64,000 nucleotides of DNA from Planktomarina temperata RCA23. Its GTDB lineage: Bacteria; Pseudomonadota; Alphaproteobacteria; Rhodobacterales; Rhodobacteraceae. The stretch lies in NCBI RefSeq assembly GCF_000738435.1, contig NZ_CP003984.1, forward strand, positions 1,178,001 through 1,242,000, read 5' to 3'. Positions 35,802 to 45,241 of the stretch are shown piece by piece. Numbering within the stretch: position 1 is the first letter of the stretch; the number at the start of each line of letters is the position of its first letter. Under the pieces are notes generated by a model that saw only the letters and a list, made by a program, of their open reading frames with translations, did no database searches and was not told where the DNA came from. Position numbers and translations under genes: made by a program.

Positions 35802-36500
35802 TCATTTACGCATGCCTAGCGCTCTAGCGACAAACGACTCGAACCGGCGTAATCCAAAGGCTGTTGGCAACGAGATCAGCAGGAATAATATGCCTACCAT
35901 AGTGTAAGGTTCCAAATAACGATAGTAAGTTGAACCCAATGCTGTTGCTGCATGCATTAGCTCAGCTACGCCAATCACCATTAACATTGGGGTATCCTTA
36001 AAAATTCCGACAAGGTAATTACCCATGCCGGGCAGTGCAGGTGGTAATGCTTGAGGAATGATTACTCGAAAATATGTACGCGTCATTGAGAAGTTCAGCG
36101 CCTTACAAGCTTCCCACTGACCTCTCGGTACACTTTCCAAACCGGCTCGATAGACCTCTGATAGATATGCCGCATAATGTAAGCCAATTGCGATCATCCC
36201 AGAGGTCCAAGGAGAGAGCCGGATACCGAACTGTGGCCCGACATAAAAAATAAAAAATATTTGCAGAACTAGTGGTGTAGAGCGGATAAATTCGACAATT
36301 TCCCGAACTATTAGCGTGACCGTACGTATACCTGTACGCTGAGCCAGAGCGAAGACAAGTCCTATAACAAGTGCAATGGCATAGCCGGTTCCAGCCGCCA
36401 TTAGTGTGTTCAATGTTGCCCATAGAAGCCGTGGCAGAATCTCGAACACAAAGCTCCACTTCCAGTCGAATTTGGGAAATAATTCAAAACCTTCAAACAT
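35802..36500 (-). CDS. ehuD: Ectoine/hydroxyectoine-type ABC transporter permease
   Basis: A 232-residue permease with about five helices and the PAAT signature [20 protein letters not shown], then the EAA-type loop [39 protein letters not shown] and [19 protein letters not shown]. It matches EhuD-like proteins. It starts three bases after the ehuC fragment and looks intact, but it has lost its promoter and operon head to the IS insertion. Confidence 0.8.
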   Translation of the reverse strand: MFEGFELFPKFDWKWSFVFEILPRLLWATLNTLMAAGTGYAIALVIGLVFALAQRTGIRTVTLIVREIVEFIRSTPLVLQIFFIFYVGPQFGIRLSPWTSGMIAIGLHYAAYLSEVYRAGLESVPRGQWEACKALNFSMTRTYFRVIIPQALPPALPGMGNYLVGIFKDTPMLMVIGVAELMHAATALGSTYYRYLEPYTMVGILFLLISLPTAFGLRRFESFVARALGMRK

Positions 36501-36503
36501 GGT

Positions 36504-36747
36504 TTATATCCTCCCCATCTTTTTGCCCCAGTAACTCTCAAAAGCGCGCATGCCTGGCGAAACTACAACCCTCGCCATTAAGTAATAAATGATCATCGCA
36601 GTGCCAAACGATTCAGCAGATAGATAGGTGGTTCCGTTTATTTGCTTGGCTTCAAACATTAAATCTGTTACCGAAATCAATGATACTAAGGCGGTGCCTT
36701 TTAGTAGTTCGATCAGAAGATTTCCCCAAGGTGGAAGCATAATTAAC
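36504..36747 (-). pseudogene. ehuC: C-terminal fragment of an EhuC-like permease, cut by IS6
   Basis: The minus frame runs from the IS border (36748) as LIMLPPWGNLLIELLKGTAL, then VSLISVTDLMFEAKQINGTT, and ends ESYWGKKMGRI. This is the C-terminal third of an EhuC-type permease; the first ~140 residues are gone. The ATG at 36738-36740 is an internal Met, not a true start. Confidence 0.8.
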
Positions 36748-37564
36748 GGTACTGTCAGATAAAACTAACTTGAGACGGGGCGGGCGGTTTTGTAGCCTCG
36801 CCGCATGACAAAACACTCCCCATTCAGGTACTTTAAAACGAGTCCTGAGATCATCCGCTTGGCTGTGATGCTGTACGTTCGTTTTCCGCTCTCACTCCGT
36901 AACGTGGAAGATCTTCTGCACGAACGAGGCATTGAGATCAGCCACGAAACAGTTCGGTTTTGGTGGAATAGATTTGGTCCGATGTTTGCTGCTGAGATAC
37001 GAAGAAACCGGGTCAGTCGGATGCGATCTTATTCGAACTGGCAATGGCACTTGGACGAGGTCTTCGTGAAGATCAACGGAGAGACGCATTACCTCTGGCG
37101 GGCCGTTGATCACGAAGGTGAGGTGCTTGAAAGTTATGTAACCAAGCGCCGAGACCGCAAGGTAGCATTGAAATTCCTCAGAAAAGCAATGAAGCGCTAC
37201 GGCGGGCCAGAAGTAGTTGTGACGGACAAACTACGTTCCTATGGCGCTGCAATGAAAGTTGTTGGCAACGCGGATCGGCAGGAAACGGGTCGCTGGGTAA
37301 ATAATAGGGCGGAGAATTCCCACTTGCCGTTTCGACGACGAGAACGCGCTATGCTCCGCTTTCGACAGATGCGATGTCTGCAAAAGTTCGCTGCCGTCCA
37401 CTCTTCAGTCCACAACCATTTCAATCAGGAGCGCCACTTCTATTCACGAGACAATTTCAAGATCAATCGAACCGCCGCTCTTACTGAGTGGCGCCAACTG
37501 TTGAGCGCATAGATTAAAGCTGCGCCAGCAATCCGATGCGAGTTCTCATTCGTCTGACAGCACC
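36748..37564 (+). mobile_element. Complete IS6-family insertion sequence, copy 2
   Basis: 817 bp bounded by GGTACTGTCAGA and TCTGACAGCACC, the same length as copy 1. The 8-bp flanks TAATTAAC and CCCTGTCT differ, so no target duplication. Its left end truncates the ehuC-like gene and its right end abuts the tRNA-Ser-like motif at 37565. Confidence 0.88.
36805..37512 (+). CDS. IS6-family transposase
   Basis: A 235-residue transposase with Asp84, Asp141 and Glu170 in WHLDEVF, VVTDKLRSY and NNRAENSH. It is very close to the truncated genes at 22356 and 48191, which share EIRRNRVSR or YGGPEVVVTDK. It looks functional and may have driven the recombination at the neighbouring sites. Confidence 0.92.
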   Translation: MTKHSPFRYFKTSPEIIRLAVMLYVRFPLSLRNVEDLLHERGIEISHETVRFWWNRFGPMFAAEIRRNRVSRMRSYSNWQWHLDEVFVKINGETHYLWRAVDHEGEVLESYVTKRRDRKVALKFLRKAMKRYGGPEVVVTDKLRSYGAAMKVVGNADRQETGRWVNNRAENSHLPFRRRERAMLRFRQMRCLQKFAAVHSSVHNHFNQERHFYSRDNFKINRTAALTEWRQLLSA

Positions 37565-37580
37565 CCCTGTCTGTCCGCCA
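37565..37580 (+). other. tRNA-Ser 3'-end-like motif next to IS copy 2
   Basis: CCCTGTCTGTCCGCCA directly after the IS right end. It is identical to the motif at 26725-26740 (opposite orientation). It may be a second att remnant of the same or a related integrative element, and was perhaps originally joined to the first before IS-driven rearrangement. Confidence 0.45.
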
Positions 37581-37831
37581 TATATATGCATTAAGTATAT
37601 GTTTTTATTTTTATTAATAATAAAGCAAAAATTCTACCCACAACGCTACCCACAACGAAACGTCAGATCAAAACAGAGTTAATCAGGGGTTACTGCGCCT
37701 GATCCCTACGGCTAAGCCGCAGGACCATGGACCGGGGCCCCCCATCATAAGGCCCCGCGTCTCGGACCACGGGCCTTTAGTGTTGGGGGTGTAGATTCAT
37801 TGGACGGGGGTTTTGTTTGGTAACTGCATCG
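37581..37831. other. Non-coding patch between att-like motif and IS remnants
   Basis: About 250 bases: an AT-rich part, a 12-bp tandem repeat (37634-37657) and a GC-run patch (about 37730-37780) with dyads. No gene was seen. It resembles the outer border of an integrative element. Confidence 0.4.
37634..37657 (+). repeat. Tandem repeat CTACCCACAACG x2
   Basis: Two exact 12-bp copies side by side, 54 bp inside the tRNA-like motif. The placement suits arm-type integrase binding sites, but no integrase gene is next to it. Confidence 0.5.
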
Positions 37832-37956
37832 TTATTCACGCGCCAATTTCAAGCTGAACCGTGCCGTTGCTCTCGCTGAGTGGCGCCAACTATTGAGCGC
37901 ATAGATTCAGGCTGCGCCAGCAATCTGATGCGAGTTCTCATTAGTCTGACAGCACC
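37832..37956 (+). mobile_element. IS6-family right-end remnant (first of two in a row)
   Basis: From TTATTCACG through GAGCGCATAGATTCAGG to GTCTGACAGCACC at 37956. About 125 bp of the transposase 3' end and terminus. Confidence 0.8.
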
Positions 37957-38072
37957 CACGAGACAATTTCAAGTTCAATCGAACCGCTGCTCTTGCTGAG
38001 TAGCGCCAACTATTGAGCGCATAGGTTCAGGCTGCGCTAGCAATCTGATGCGAGTTCTCATTCGTCTGACAG
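37957..38072 (+). mobile_element. IS6-family right-end remnant (second in a row), fused to the cox cassette
   Basis: From CACGAGACAATTTCAAG through GAGCGCATAGG to GTCTGACAG at 38072, then novel sequence GATCATATC. It lacks the final bases of the terminus. It marks the left border of the cox cassette. Confidence 0.8.
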
Positions 38073-38119
38073 GATCATATCAATTGCAAAACCTTTCAGT
38101 TTTGGTCATCGTCGTCGTT

Positions 38120-39244
38120 ATGGATTTCTTGAATGTCAGCCACAGCAACTTTTTGGTCGGAATGTCTTGCGTTGTCGCGATGGTCTCTGCCTTTACAGCG
38201 CTTTCGTTGACGCGCGATCTGGCGGACAGAGTGATGCTTCACAAAAAAGTGTCTATCGCCTTGGCATCGGTGGTCTTGGGCGGTGGTATCTGGGCCATGC
38301 ATTTTGTGGCCATGCTGGGCTTACAATTGCCGATCTTGTTTTATTATGATGCCGCAATCACATTGGTCTCGGCTTTGTCCGCTATTTTATTGGTCGGCGC
38401 AGCGTTGATCCTTTTGCACTTTTTCCAACGGACGCCGCTCATCATCTCGCTGGCCGGGAGCGTTGTGGGTGTGGGCGTTCTTGTCATGCACTACATCGGC
38501 ATGGCTGCTCTTGAGCTTTGTCGCGCAGTCTACACTACAACCGGTGTCTTCTTGTCATCCCTAGTCGCCATTGCGCTTTGCATTTTGGCATTCTGGATTG
38601 CCTACGGTCGACGCACAAACCGCAATATCATTTGGGGGACAATCTGTTTCGCAGGGGCCGTATGCTCGGTTCATTTCCTTGCGATGGCGGGTACTAACTT
38701 TGCACCAGAACCCGCCATGCCAGAATTTGGTCCCTCCATGAGCAACGAGACACTGGCCCTTGGCGTTATCTTCTTCAGCTTTGTAATTTTCGGGGCCTGT
38801 TTGTGGGTGAGCGTGACCTACTTGGTTGTAGCCACAGACAAAACGGCGACAAGTGAGCAAAACAATCTGCAGACCGCTCCTGTAAAGGCGCAGGTCCTAC
38901 ACATCCCATGCGAGCGGGATGGCGGTAAAGTCTTTGTCCTATCTTGGGACATACGTTTTGTGCGTGCAGATGGCCATTACACCCAAGTCTACACAGCCGA
39001 CGAAAGGTTGTTCTGCGCTTGGCCCATCACCGAAGCCTCCAAACGTCTATTTCCTGCGGGGTTCTTGCAAACGCATCGTAGCTATTTGGTGAATCCGCAT
39101 CACGTGGCACGGTTCGAAAGAACGAAGGACGCGGGGCGATGCCTTTTCGCGAGTGACGGTCTGCCCCCAGCGCCAGTGAGCCGAACAAAGTTAAAGGTCA
39201 TCGGCGAAGCGCTTGCGTCAACTTGCGGCGTAGTTCATGAATAA
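38120..39244 (+). CDS. coxC: MHYT-domain membrane sensor with LytTR DNA-binding domain (CoxC-like)
   Basis: About 374 residues. The first 230 form paired membrane helices with MHYT repeats MHFVAMLG, MHYIGMAA and VHFLAMAG, thought to bind a diatomic gas through a metal. A LytTR domain follows (DIRFVRADGHYTQVYTADER ... LQTHRSYLVNPHHVARF). This architecture is known from CoxC/CoxH in carboxidotroph cox clusters and implies CO- or O2-dependent control of the downstream operon. The start at 38120 (MDFLNVSHSN) fits MHYT N-termini. The same frame is also open from an ATG at 38048 inside the IS end, giving a 24-residue extension. Confidence 0.8.
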   Translation: MDFLNVSHSNFLVGMSCVVAMVSAFTALSLTRDLADRVMLHKKVSIALASVVLGGGIWAMHFVAMLGLQLPILFYYDAAITLVSALSAILLVGAALILLHFFQRTPLIISLAGSVVGVGVLVMHYIGMAALELCRAVYTTTGVFLSSLVAIALCILAFWIAYGRRTNRNIIWGTICFAGAVCSVHFLAMAGTNFAPEPAMPEFGPSMSNETLALGVIFFSFVIFGACLWVSVTYLVVATDKTATSEQNNLQTAPVKAQVLHIPCERDGGKVFVLSWDIRFVRADGHYTQVYTADERLFCAWPITEASKRLFPAGFLQTHRSYLVNPHHVARFERTKDAGRCLFASDGLPPAPVSRTKLKVIGEALASTCGVVHE

Positions 39245-39359
39245 AAGCGCGCAGTTCGTGCAATAACTCCGTGTTTCATTCATTTTTGCGTGTGTACGTT
39301 TGCTGCGGTCTACAGGCTTTAATCAGATTTAAAAAGTTCGCCTCGTGGAGATAACGCTT
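39245..39359. promoter_or_regulatory. Leader region of the cox structural operon
   Basis: 115 bases between the sensor-regulator and coxM. No clear promoter hexamers were found. It is the expected place for LytTR binding sites, but none could be fixed. Confidence 0.3.
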
Positions 39360-40214
39360 ATGATTCCAGCCGCATTTGAATATTACCGGCCTAAGGATAT
39401 GGACAAAGTCCTATCTATTCTCGAGGAGCATGGCGATGATGCGCGTGTCATGGCGGGTGGGCACAGCCTGATACCTATGATGAAACTGCGCATGGCTGAC
39501 GTTCCGCATCTGATCGACCTTCAAGATGTTGGAGGCATGTCAGAGATCGAGATTGGCGCAGACACCATCAAGATCGGTGCGCTTGTCACGCAATCGGACA
39601 TTATTGATCATGCAGCCCTTGCAGATGTGGCACCAATCCTGCGCGAAGCTGCGTTGCAGATCGCTGATCCGCAGGTCCGTTATATGGGCACTTTGGGTGG
39701 CAATATTGCAAACGGCGATCCAGGCAACGACATGCCAGGTTTGATGCAATGTCTTGATGCCAGTTTTACCGTCGTCGGACAGAACGGTGAACGCGTCATC
39801 CCCGCTCGCGAGTTCTACGAAGCGGCCTACGTGACCGCACGCGAAGATGGCGAGGTTTTGACCGCAGTCACAATCCCACGTCCCAAGGGCGGCTACGCAT
39901 ATGAAAAGCAGAAGCGCAAGATCGGTGACTATGCGACGGCCGCTGCTTCAGTTCAGATTGTGAATGACGATGGAAAATGCGTAAGCGCCGCGATCGCGAT
40001 GACGAACCTGAGCGACACGCCCGTATTTTCAAAAACCGCAGGTGATGCACTTGTCGGGACATCAGTGGATGACGCCGCATTAAAGGCTGCCGTGGCCGCC
40101 ATGCTTGGCGATATCGACCCGACCGAAGATAACCGCGGGCCTGTCGCGTTCAAAAACCACGTCGCTGGCGTCATCCTGCGCCGCGCGATCGCACGCGCCT
40201 GGTCGCGGGCGTAA
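39360..40214 (+). CDS. coxM: Aerobic CO dehydrogenase medium (FAD) subunit
   Basis: A 284-residue flavoprotein subunit of the CoxLMS heterohexamer, which oxidises CO to CO2. FAD motifs are [13 protein letters not shown] (about 32-44) and [14 protein letters not shown] (about 112-125). ATG 39360 has GGAG upstream and gives the usual N-terminus ([11 protein letters not shown]). Gene order M-S-L is that of form I CO dehydrogenase clusters. Confidence 0.92.
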   Translation: MIPAAFEYYRPKDMDKVLSILEEHGDDARVMAGGHSLIPMMKLRMADVPHLIDLQDVGGMSEIEIGADTIKIGALVTQSDIIDHAALADVAPILREAALQIADPQVRYMGTLGGNIANGDPGNDMPGLMQCLDASFTVVGQNGERVIPAREFYEAAYVTAREDGEVLTAVTIPRPKGGYAYEKQKRKIGDYATAAASVQIVNDDGKCVSAAIAMTNLSDTPVFSKTAGDALVGTSVDDAALKAAVAAMLGDIDPTEDNRGPVAFKNHVAGVILRRAIARAWSRA

Positions 40215-40224
40215 GGAGAAAATC

Positions 40225-40719
40225 ATGTCAAAGAAAAAACACGTCACCCTGAACGTAAACGGCAAGACAGAGGAATTTCTGGCTGAGCCACGCGAGTTGC
40301 TGATCTACACACTACGTGAGCGTCTGAATATCACAGGGCCGCATATCGGTTGTGAAACGTCCCATTGCGGCGCTTGTACCGTTACGATCAATGGCAAATC
40401 TGTCAAATCCTGCACCATGTTTGCAGTGCAAGCCGAAGGCGCTGAGATCACAACCATCGAAGGCATCGGTGGGCCGGATAATTTGCATCCGCTGCAAGAG
40501 GCTTTCAAGGAGCATCACGGGCTTCAGTGCGGCTATTGCACGCCTGGTATGATCACGCGGGCCACTAAGCTGCTTGAGGAGATTCCAAACCCAACCGAAG
40601 CGGAAATCCGCTTTGGCATGGCTGGCAATCTTTGCCGGTGCACAGGCTACCAGAACATTGTGAAATCCATTCAGGCGGCTGCGGCCCAGATGAGTGCAGC
40701 CAAGGAGGCCGCAGAATGA
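40225..40719 (+). CDS. coxS: Aerobic CO dehydrogenase small (2Fe-2S) subunit
   Basis: A 164-residue protein with two [2Fe-2S] clusters. The plant-type ferredoxin set is Cys43, Cys48, Cys51 and Cys63 ([12 protein letters not shown]). The second set is Cys102, Cys105, Cys137 and Cys139 ([18 protein letters not shown]). AAGGAGAA precedes ATG 40225. Its end overlaps the coxL start by four bases (ATGA). It carries electrons from the molybdenum site to FAD. Confidence 0.93.
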   Translation: MSKKKHVTLNVNGKTEEFLAEPRELLIYTLRERLNITGPHIGCETSHCGACTVTINGKSVKSCTMFAVQAEGAEITTIEGIGGPDNLHPLQEAFKEHHGLQCGYCTPGMITRATKLLEEIPNPTEAEIRFGMAGNLCRCTGYQNIVKSIQAAAAQMSAAKEAAE

Positions 40720-43142
40720 AAGACGAAATCACACGCGAAGAACGGGTCGATAACCTCAAAGGCATGGGCTGCTCGCGCAAGCGGGTAGAGGATGCCCGGT
40801 TTACGCAAGGCAAAGGCAACTACGTCGATGATATCAAACTGGACGGCATGCTGTTTGGCGACTTTGTCCGCTCGCCCTATGCGCACGCGCGGGTGAAAAG
40901 CATCAACAAGGATACGGCACTTAAGGTGCCCGGCGTTCTGGCGGTGCTGACAGCCGACGACCTGCGGCCGCTGGGCCTGCACTGGATGCCGACGCTGGCC
41001 GGTGACAAGCAGATGGTTTTGGCCGATGGCAAGGTGTTGTTTCAAGGGCAAGAGGTTGCTTTTGTTGTGGCCGAAGACCGCTACGCTGCTGCTGATGGCA
41101 TTGAAGCCGTCGAAGTAGAGTATGAAGAACTGCCGGTACTTGTGAATCCGTTTGAGGCACTGAAATCTGATGTGGTCCTTCGCGAGGATCTTGTGGCCGC
41201 AGACGGGTCTATCCCCGCCGGCGCGCACGGTCCACGCAAGCATCACAACCATATCTTTACATGGGAAGCTGGTGACAAAGACCCTACTGAAGAAGTCATT
41301 GCCAACGCTGAGGTCGTGGCCGAAGAATCAATGTACTACCACCGCACCCATCCGTGTCCGCTTGAAACCTGCGGCTGCGTGGCCTCGATGGACAAGGTTA
41401 ATGGTAAGCTGACCCTGTGGGGCACTTTTCAGGCACCTCATGCCATTCGCACCGTGGTCAGCCTGATTTCAGGGATCGAAGAACACAACATTCGCGTTGT
41501 TTCACCCGACATTGGCGGCGGCTTTGGCAACAAGGTCGGGGCGTATCCGGGCTATGTCTGTTCCGTCGTTGCCTCAATCGTCACGGGTAAACCCGTGAAA
41601 TGGATTGAAGATCGCATGGACAATTTGATGACCACCGCCTTTGCGCGTGATTATCACATGACCGGTAAGATCAGTGCCACCAAAGAGGGCAAGATCACTG
41701 GCCTACAATGTCACGTGACGGCCGATCATGGCGGTTTTGATGCCTGTGCTGATCCCACAAAATTCCCAGCGGGTTTCATGAATATTTGCACCGGATCGTA
41801 TGACATTCCTACAGCATTTCTTGAAGTCGACGGCGTCTATACAAACAAAGCCCCCGGCGGCGTTAGCTATCGTTGTTCATTCCGAGTGACCGAAGCCGTG
41901 TATTTCATCGAGCGCATGATCGAGGTCCTCGCTATCAAGTTGAACATGGACTCGGCTGAACTGCGACGGATCAATTTTATCAAGAAAGAGCAGTTCCCCT
42001 ACAAAGCGGCTTTGGGCTGGGAATACGACAGCGGCGACTATCACACAGCATGGGACAAGGCGCTCAAGACGGTTGACTACGATGGGTTACGCGCTGAACA
42101 GGCGCAGCGAGTCGAAGATTTTAAGGCCGGCAAAACTCGCAAGTTGATGGGTATTGGCCTCAGTTTCTTTACGGAAATTGTTGGTGCTGGTCCGGTTAAA
42201 AATTGTGATATCCTTGGCCTCGGTATGTTCGATAGCTGTGAAATCCGTATCCACCCAACAGGTTCGGCGATTGCACGGCTTGGAACCATCAGCCAGGGTC
42301 AAGGGCACGCGACCACGTTTGCGCAAATCCTTGCGTCCGAGATTGGTTTGCCCGCGGATAGCATCACCATCGAGGAAGGTGACACCGACACCGCACCTTA
42401 TGGGCTTGGCACATATGGCTCTCGCTCTACTCCGGTGGCAGGGGCTGCTACGGCCATGGCGGGGCGTAAAATCCGCGCCAAGGCACAGATGATTGCCGCG
42501 TATCTGCTAGAGGTTCACGACAACGATGTGGAATTCGACGTAGATCGTTTTGCCGTCAAAGGTGCTCCTGAAAAGTTCAAGACGATGAAGGAAATCGCCT
42601 TTGCGGCCTACAATCAGGCTATTCCAGGGTTGGAGCCAGGTCTGGAAGCGGTCAGCTATTACGACCCGCCCAACATGACCTATCCATTCGGGGCGTATGT
42701 CTGCGTCATGGACATTGATGTAGATACAGGTGTTCCGGAAATTCGCCGCTTCTATGCGCTGGATGACTGTGGTACGCGGATTAATCCGATGATCATCGAA
42801 GGTCAGGTGCACGGTGGTTTGACCGAAGCGCTCGCCGTCGCCCTGGGGCAAGAGATCGCCTACGACGACATGGGTAACGTCAAAACGGGGACCTTGATGG
42901 ACTTCTTCTTGCCGACCGCATGGGAAGTGCCGAACTATGAAACGGACTTCACAGTCACCCCATCTCCGCACCATCCCATCGGTGCAAAAGGCGTCGGAGA
43001 AAGCCCGCACGTGGGAGGCGTTCCATGTTTTTCCAATGCGGTGCAGGATGCGTTCCGCCCGTTTGGGAATACCCACACGAACATGCCCCACGATCACTGG
43101 CGGATTTGGCGCACGGCCAATGAACTTGGCCTGCATGATTGA
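40716..43142 (+). CDS. coxL: Form I aerobic CO dehydrogenase large (Mo/Cu) subunit
   Basis: An 808-residue catalytic subunit of normal length. The active-site loop is SYRCSFR at 384-390, with the copper-binding Cys387. The form I consensus is AYxCSFR, so the first position is Ser instead of Ala. The catalytic Glu is Glu762 in [10 protein letters not shown]. Molybdopterin-binding glycine motifs ([11 protein letters not shown]) are present. The CSFR motif separates it from form II (xanthine dehydrogenase-like) proteins, so CO oxidation is well supported. Confidence 0.93.
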   Translation: MKDEITREERVDNLKGMGCSRKRVEDARFTQGKGNYVDDIKLDGMLFGDFVRSPYAHARVKSINKDTALKVPGVLAVLTADDLRPLGLHWMPTLAGDKQMVLADGKVLFQGQEVAFVVAEDRYAAADGIEAVEVEYEELPVLVNPFEALKSDVVLREDLVAADGSIPAGAHGPRKHHNHIFTWEAGDKDPTEEVIANAEVVAEESMYYHRTHPCPLETCGCVASMDKVNGKLTLWGTFQAPHAIRTVVSLISGIEEHNIRVVSPDIGGGFGNKVGAYPGYVCSVVASIVTGKPVKWIEDRMDNLMTTAFARDYHMTGKISATKEGKITGLQCHVTADHGGFDACADPTKFPAGFMNICTGSYDIPTAFLEVDGVYTNKAPGGVSYRCSFRVTEAVYFIERMIEVLAIKLNMDSAELRRINFIKKEQFPYKAALGWEYDSGDYHTAWDKALKTVDYDGLRAEQAQRVEDFKAGKTRKLMGIGLSFFTEIVGAGPVKNCDILGLGMFDSCEIRIHPTGSAIARLGTISQGQGHATTFAQILASEIGLPADSITIEEGDTDTAPYGLGTYGSRSTPVAGAATAMAGRKIRAKAQMIAAYLLEVHDNDVEFDVDRFAVKGAPEKFKTMKEIAFAAYNQAIPGLEPGLEAVSYYDPPNMTYPFGAYVCVMDIDVDTGVPEIRRFYALDDCGTRINPMIIEGQVHGGLTEALAVALGQEIAYDDMGNVKTGTLMDFFLPTAWEVPNYETDFTVTPSPHHPIGAKGVGESPHVGGVPCFSNAVQDAFRPFGNTHTNMPHDHWRIWRTANELGLHD

Positions 43143-43152
43143 TGGAAGCGAT

Positions 43153-43174
43153 AGGGCGGGATCACACCCGCCCT
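43153..43174 (+). terminator. Intercistronic hairpin between coxL and coxD
   Basis: AGGGCGGG (43153-43160) pairs perfectly with CCCGCCCT (43167-43174) across a six-base loop. Only two T follow, so it probably stabilises the coxMSL message or partly terminates before the maturation genes. Confidence 0.6.
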
Positions 43175-43187
43175 TTGGGGAATTCTG

Positions 43188-44063
43188 ATGACTTGGAAAG
43201 ATCTGCAAACTGCCCTTGGCGGCGAAGGATACGTGGCTTCTGACGACCTGGCGGTTGCTTTGCAACTCGCCTTGTCATTAGGGCGGCCACTATTGCTCGA
43301 GGGGGCTGCCGGTGTTGGTAAAACCGAAATCGCGCGGGCGTTATCGGCGGTCAAAGACACAAAGCTGATCCGTTTGCAGTGCTACGAAGGGCTGGACGCC
43401 GCGCAGGCGATCTATGAATGGAACTATCAGCGTCAACTGCTCAGCATTCGTGCAGCTTCTGAGGACGGCGTCACGGGCAAAGCTGTTGAGGATCGCATTT
43501 TCTCGCGGGATTTCTTGCTGGAAAGACCGCTGCTTGCTGCGATAACGCAAGAGGCGCCACCTGTGTTGTTGATTGATGAGATTGACAGAGCGGATGAAGA
43601 ATTCGAAGCCTATTTATTGGAAGTGCTGTCTGATTTTCAGATTTCCATCCCAGAATTGGGCACAATCACCGCGACAACGCGGCCTATCGTGATCTTGACG
43701 TCGAATGGCACACGCGATCTCTCGGACGCGCTAAGACGGCGTTGTCTTTATACCTACGTTGCATATCCTGAACGTGCGACTGAACTGGCAATATTGAAAG
43801 CGCGCTGTCCAGAGGTGGACGTGCGGCTAGGGGAACAGATCGTGGGATTTGTCCAGAAACTGCGCGGAGAAGACCTCGAAAAGACTCCCGGTATCGCAGA
43901 AATGCTGGACTTTGCCGCGGCTCTGATGGGGTTGGGTATTGCCGATTTGACCGCTGACCCAGCCGTTCTACAATCGACGCTGACTACTTTGCTAAAGACC
44001 CAGAGCGATAAAGCCCAGATAACGCCCGAGGTCGCAGGGCGTATCGCAGGCAAAGCGGCATGA
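43188..44063 (+). CDS. coxD: MoxR-type AAA+ ATPase for CO dehydrogenase maturation
   Basis: A 291-residue AAA+ chaperone with Walker A GAAGVGKTE (about 39-47), Walker B VLLIDEIDRAD and sensor-1 ILTSNGTRDLSDALRRRC. CoxD is needed to build the Cu-S-Mo centre of CoxL. A GGGGAA ribosome-binding site precedes the ATG, and the stop overlaps the coxE start. Confidence 0.9.
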   Translation: MTWKDLQTALGGEGYVASDDLAVALQLALSLGRPLLLEGAAGVGKTEIARALSAVKDTKLIRLQCYEGLDAAQAIYEWNYQRQLLSIRAASEDGVTGKAVEDRIFSRDFLLERPLLAAITQEAPPVLLIDEIDRADEEFEAYLLEVLSDFQISIPELGTITATTRPIVILTSNGTRDLSDALRRRCLYTYVAYPERATELAILKARCPEVDVRLGEQIVGFVQKLRGEDLEKTPGIAEMLDFAAALMGLGIADLTADPAVLQSTLTTLLKTQSDKAQITPEVAGRIAGKAA

Positions 44064-45241
44064 GCCGTGTTACGAAATTTGCGGCCCGCGATCCTAGCCC
44101 ATCTGCGCGCATCGTGGGCTTCATTGCGCACCTTCGCGAAAACGGTCTGCGGTTGGGCGTTGCTGAGGCAGACTTGGCCATGTCTGCACTTGTCGAGATT
44201 GACGCCATACAACCTGGCGACAGCCGCCGGGCTTTGCGCGCCGTATGCACAGGGTGCAAGGAAGAGGCCGAGCGGTTTGACGATCTGTTCGACAGTTACT
44301 GGATGGACATGGGTCGAGTTCGGCAAAAAGTTACTCCGTCGTTGAGCAATGCCGTAAACGACGGCGTCCATTCATCGAGTGACGCCACGGGCGAACACAC
44401 GGGAAGTACCGGATCGGCGACTGCGCCAGATGGTCAGGAAGGTGCTGCTGACAGCGATGGGACTGGTAAACTGATCGCCTCGGAGAATCGCAACCTGAAC
44501 CGTAGTGATCTACGTGATTTGGTGCGGCCCGAAGAAATTTCCGAGGCAGAGGATGTCGCCCGCCAGATCGGGGCTGCGTTGCGCGACAAACGCTCTCGTC
44601 GCCGCGTTGCTGCGCGCAAAGGCGATAGGTTGCATTTTCGCAAAACTATTCGCAGTAGCCTTGCCACGGGTGGTGAACCCCTGCGCCTTTTGCGCAAGCG
44701 TCGCCCCGATCGCACGCGCAAGATTGTGGCCTTGTGCGACGTGTCAGGGTCTATGTCCTTATATGCCCGAGTATTTCTAGCCTTTTTGGCCGGGCTGATG
44801 CGGGCGGATACGGCGGCTGATGCCTATCTTTTTCACACGCGGCTTGTGCGAATTACCGAGGCACTGCGCGACAAAGATGCAATGCGTGCCATTGGACGCC
44901 TGTCATTGATGGCCGATGGATTCGGGGGGGGGTCAAAGATTGGGCAGTCTCTGATGCGCTTTGCGGACACTTACGCCAAACGGTTCGTCGATGGGCGCAG
45001 TGTCGTTCTGATCCTGTCGGACGGATATGACACAGAACCGCCAGCCATGATCGCTGCCGCGTTGGAAAAACTGCGAAAACGTGGCTGCAAAGTAATCTGG
45101 CTGAACCCTTTAAAAGGTTGGGCGGATTATGCGCCCATAGCAGAGGGAATGGCCGCCGCGCTTCCGTATCTGGACACCTTTAAAGCCGCAAACACACTCG
45201 CTGATCTGGCAGCGCTTGAACATGATCTGGTTTCCCTTTGA
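44060..45241 (+). CDS. coxE: VWA-domain protein CoxE
   Basis: A 393-residue protein with a C-terminal von Willebrand A-like domain and MIDAS motif D227-x-S229-x-S231 (CDVSGSMSLYARVFL). The N-terminal part is charged with a low-complexity linker around 100-135. It works with the MoxR ATPase CoxD in copper/sulfur insertion into CoxL. It overlaps both neighbours by four bases. Confidence 0.9.
   Translation: MSRVTKFAARDPSPSARIVGFIAHLRENGLRLGVAEADLAMSALVEIDAIQPGDSRRALRAVCTGCKEEAERFDDLFDSYWMDMGRVRQKVTPSLSNAVNDGVHSSSDATGEHTGSTGSATAPDGQEGAADSDGTGKLIASENRNLNRSDLRDLVRPEEISEAEDVARQIGAALRDKRSRRRVAARKGDRLHFRKTIRSSLATGGEPLRLLRKRRPDRTRKIVALCDVSGSMSLYARVFLAFLAGLMRADTAADAYLFHTRLVRITEALRDKDAMRAIGRLSLMADGFGGGSKIGQSLMRFADTYAKRFVDGRSVVLILSDGYDTEPPAMIAAALEKLRKRGCKVIWLNPLKGWADYAPIAEGMAAALPYLDTFKAANTLADLAALEHDLVSL

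Noticed and set aside
33794-37564. A composite transposon formed by IS copies 1 and 2 around the ehu genes
   Set aside because: Both copies lie in the same orientation, which would allow it, but their sequences differ and neither has a target duplication, so a single transposition event is not supported.
42507-43265. 252-codon minus ORF opposite the 3' part of coxL
   Set aside because: coxL is certain on the plus strand; the antisense frame shows no domain.
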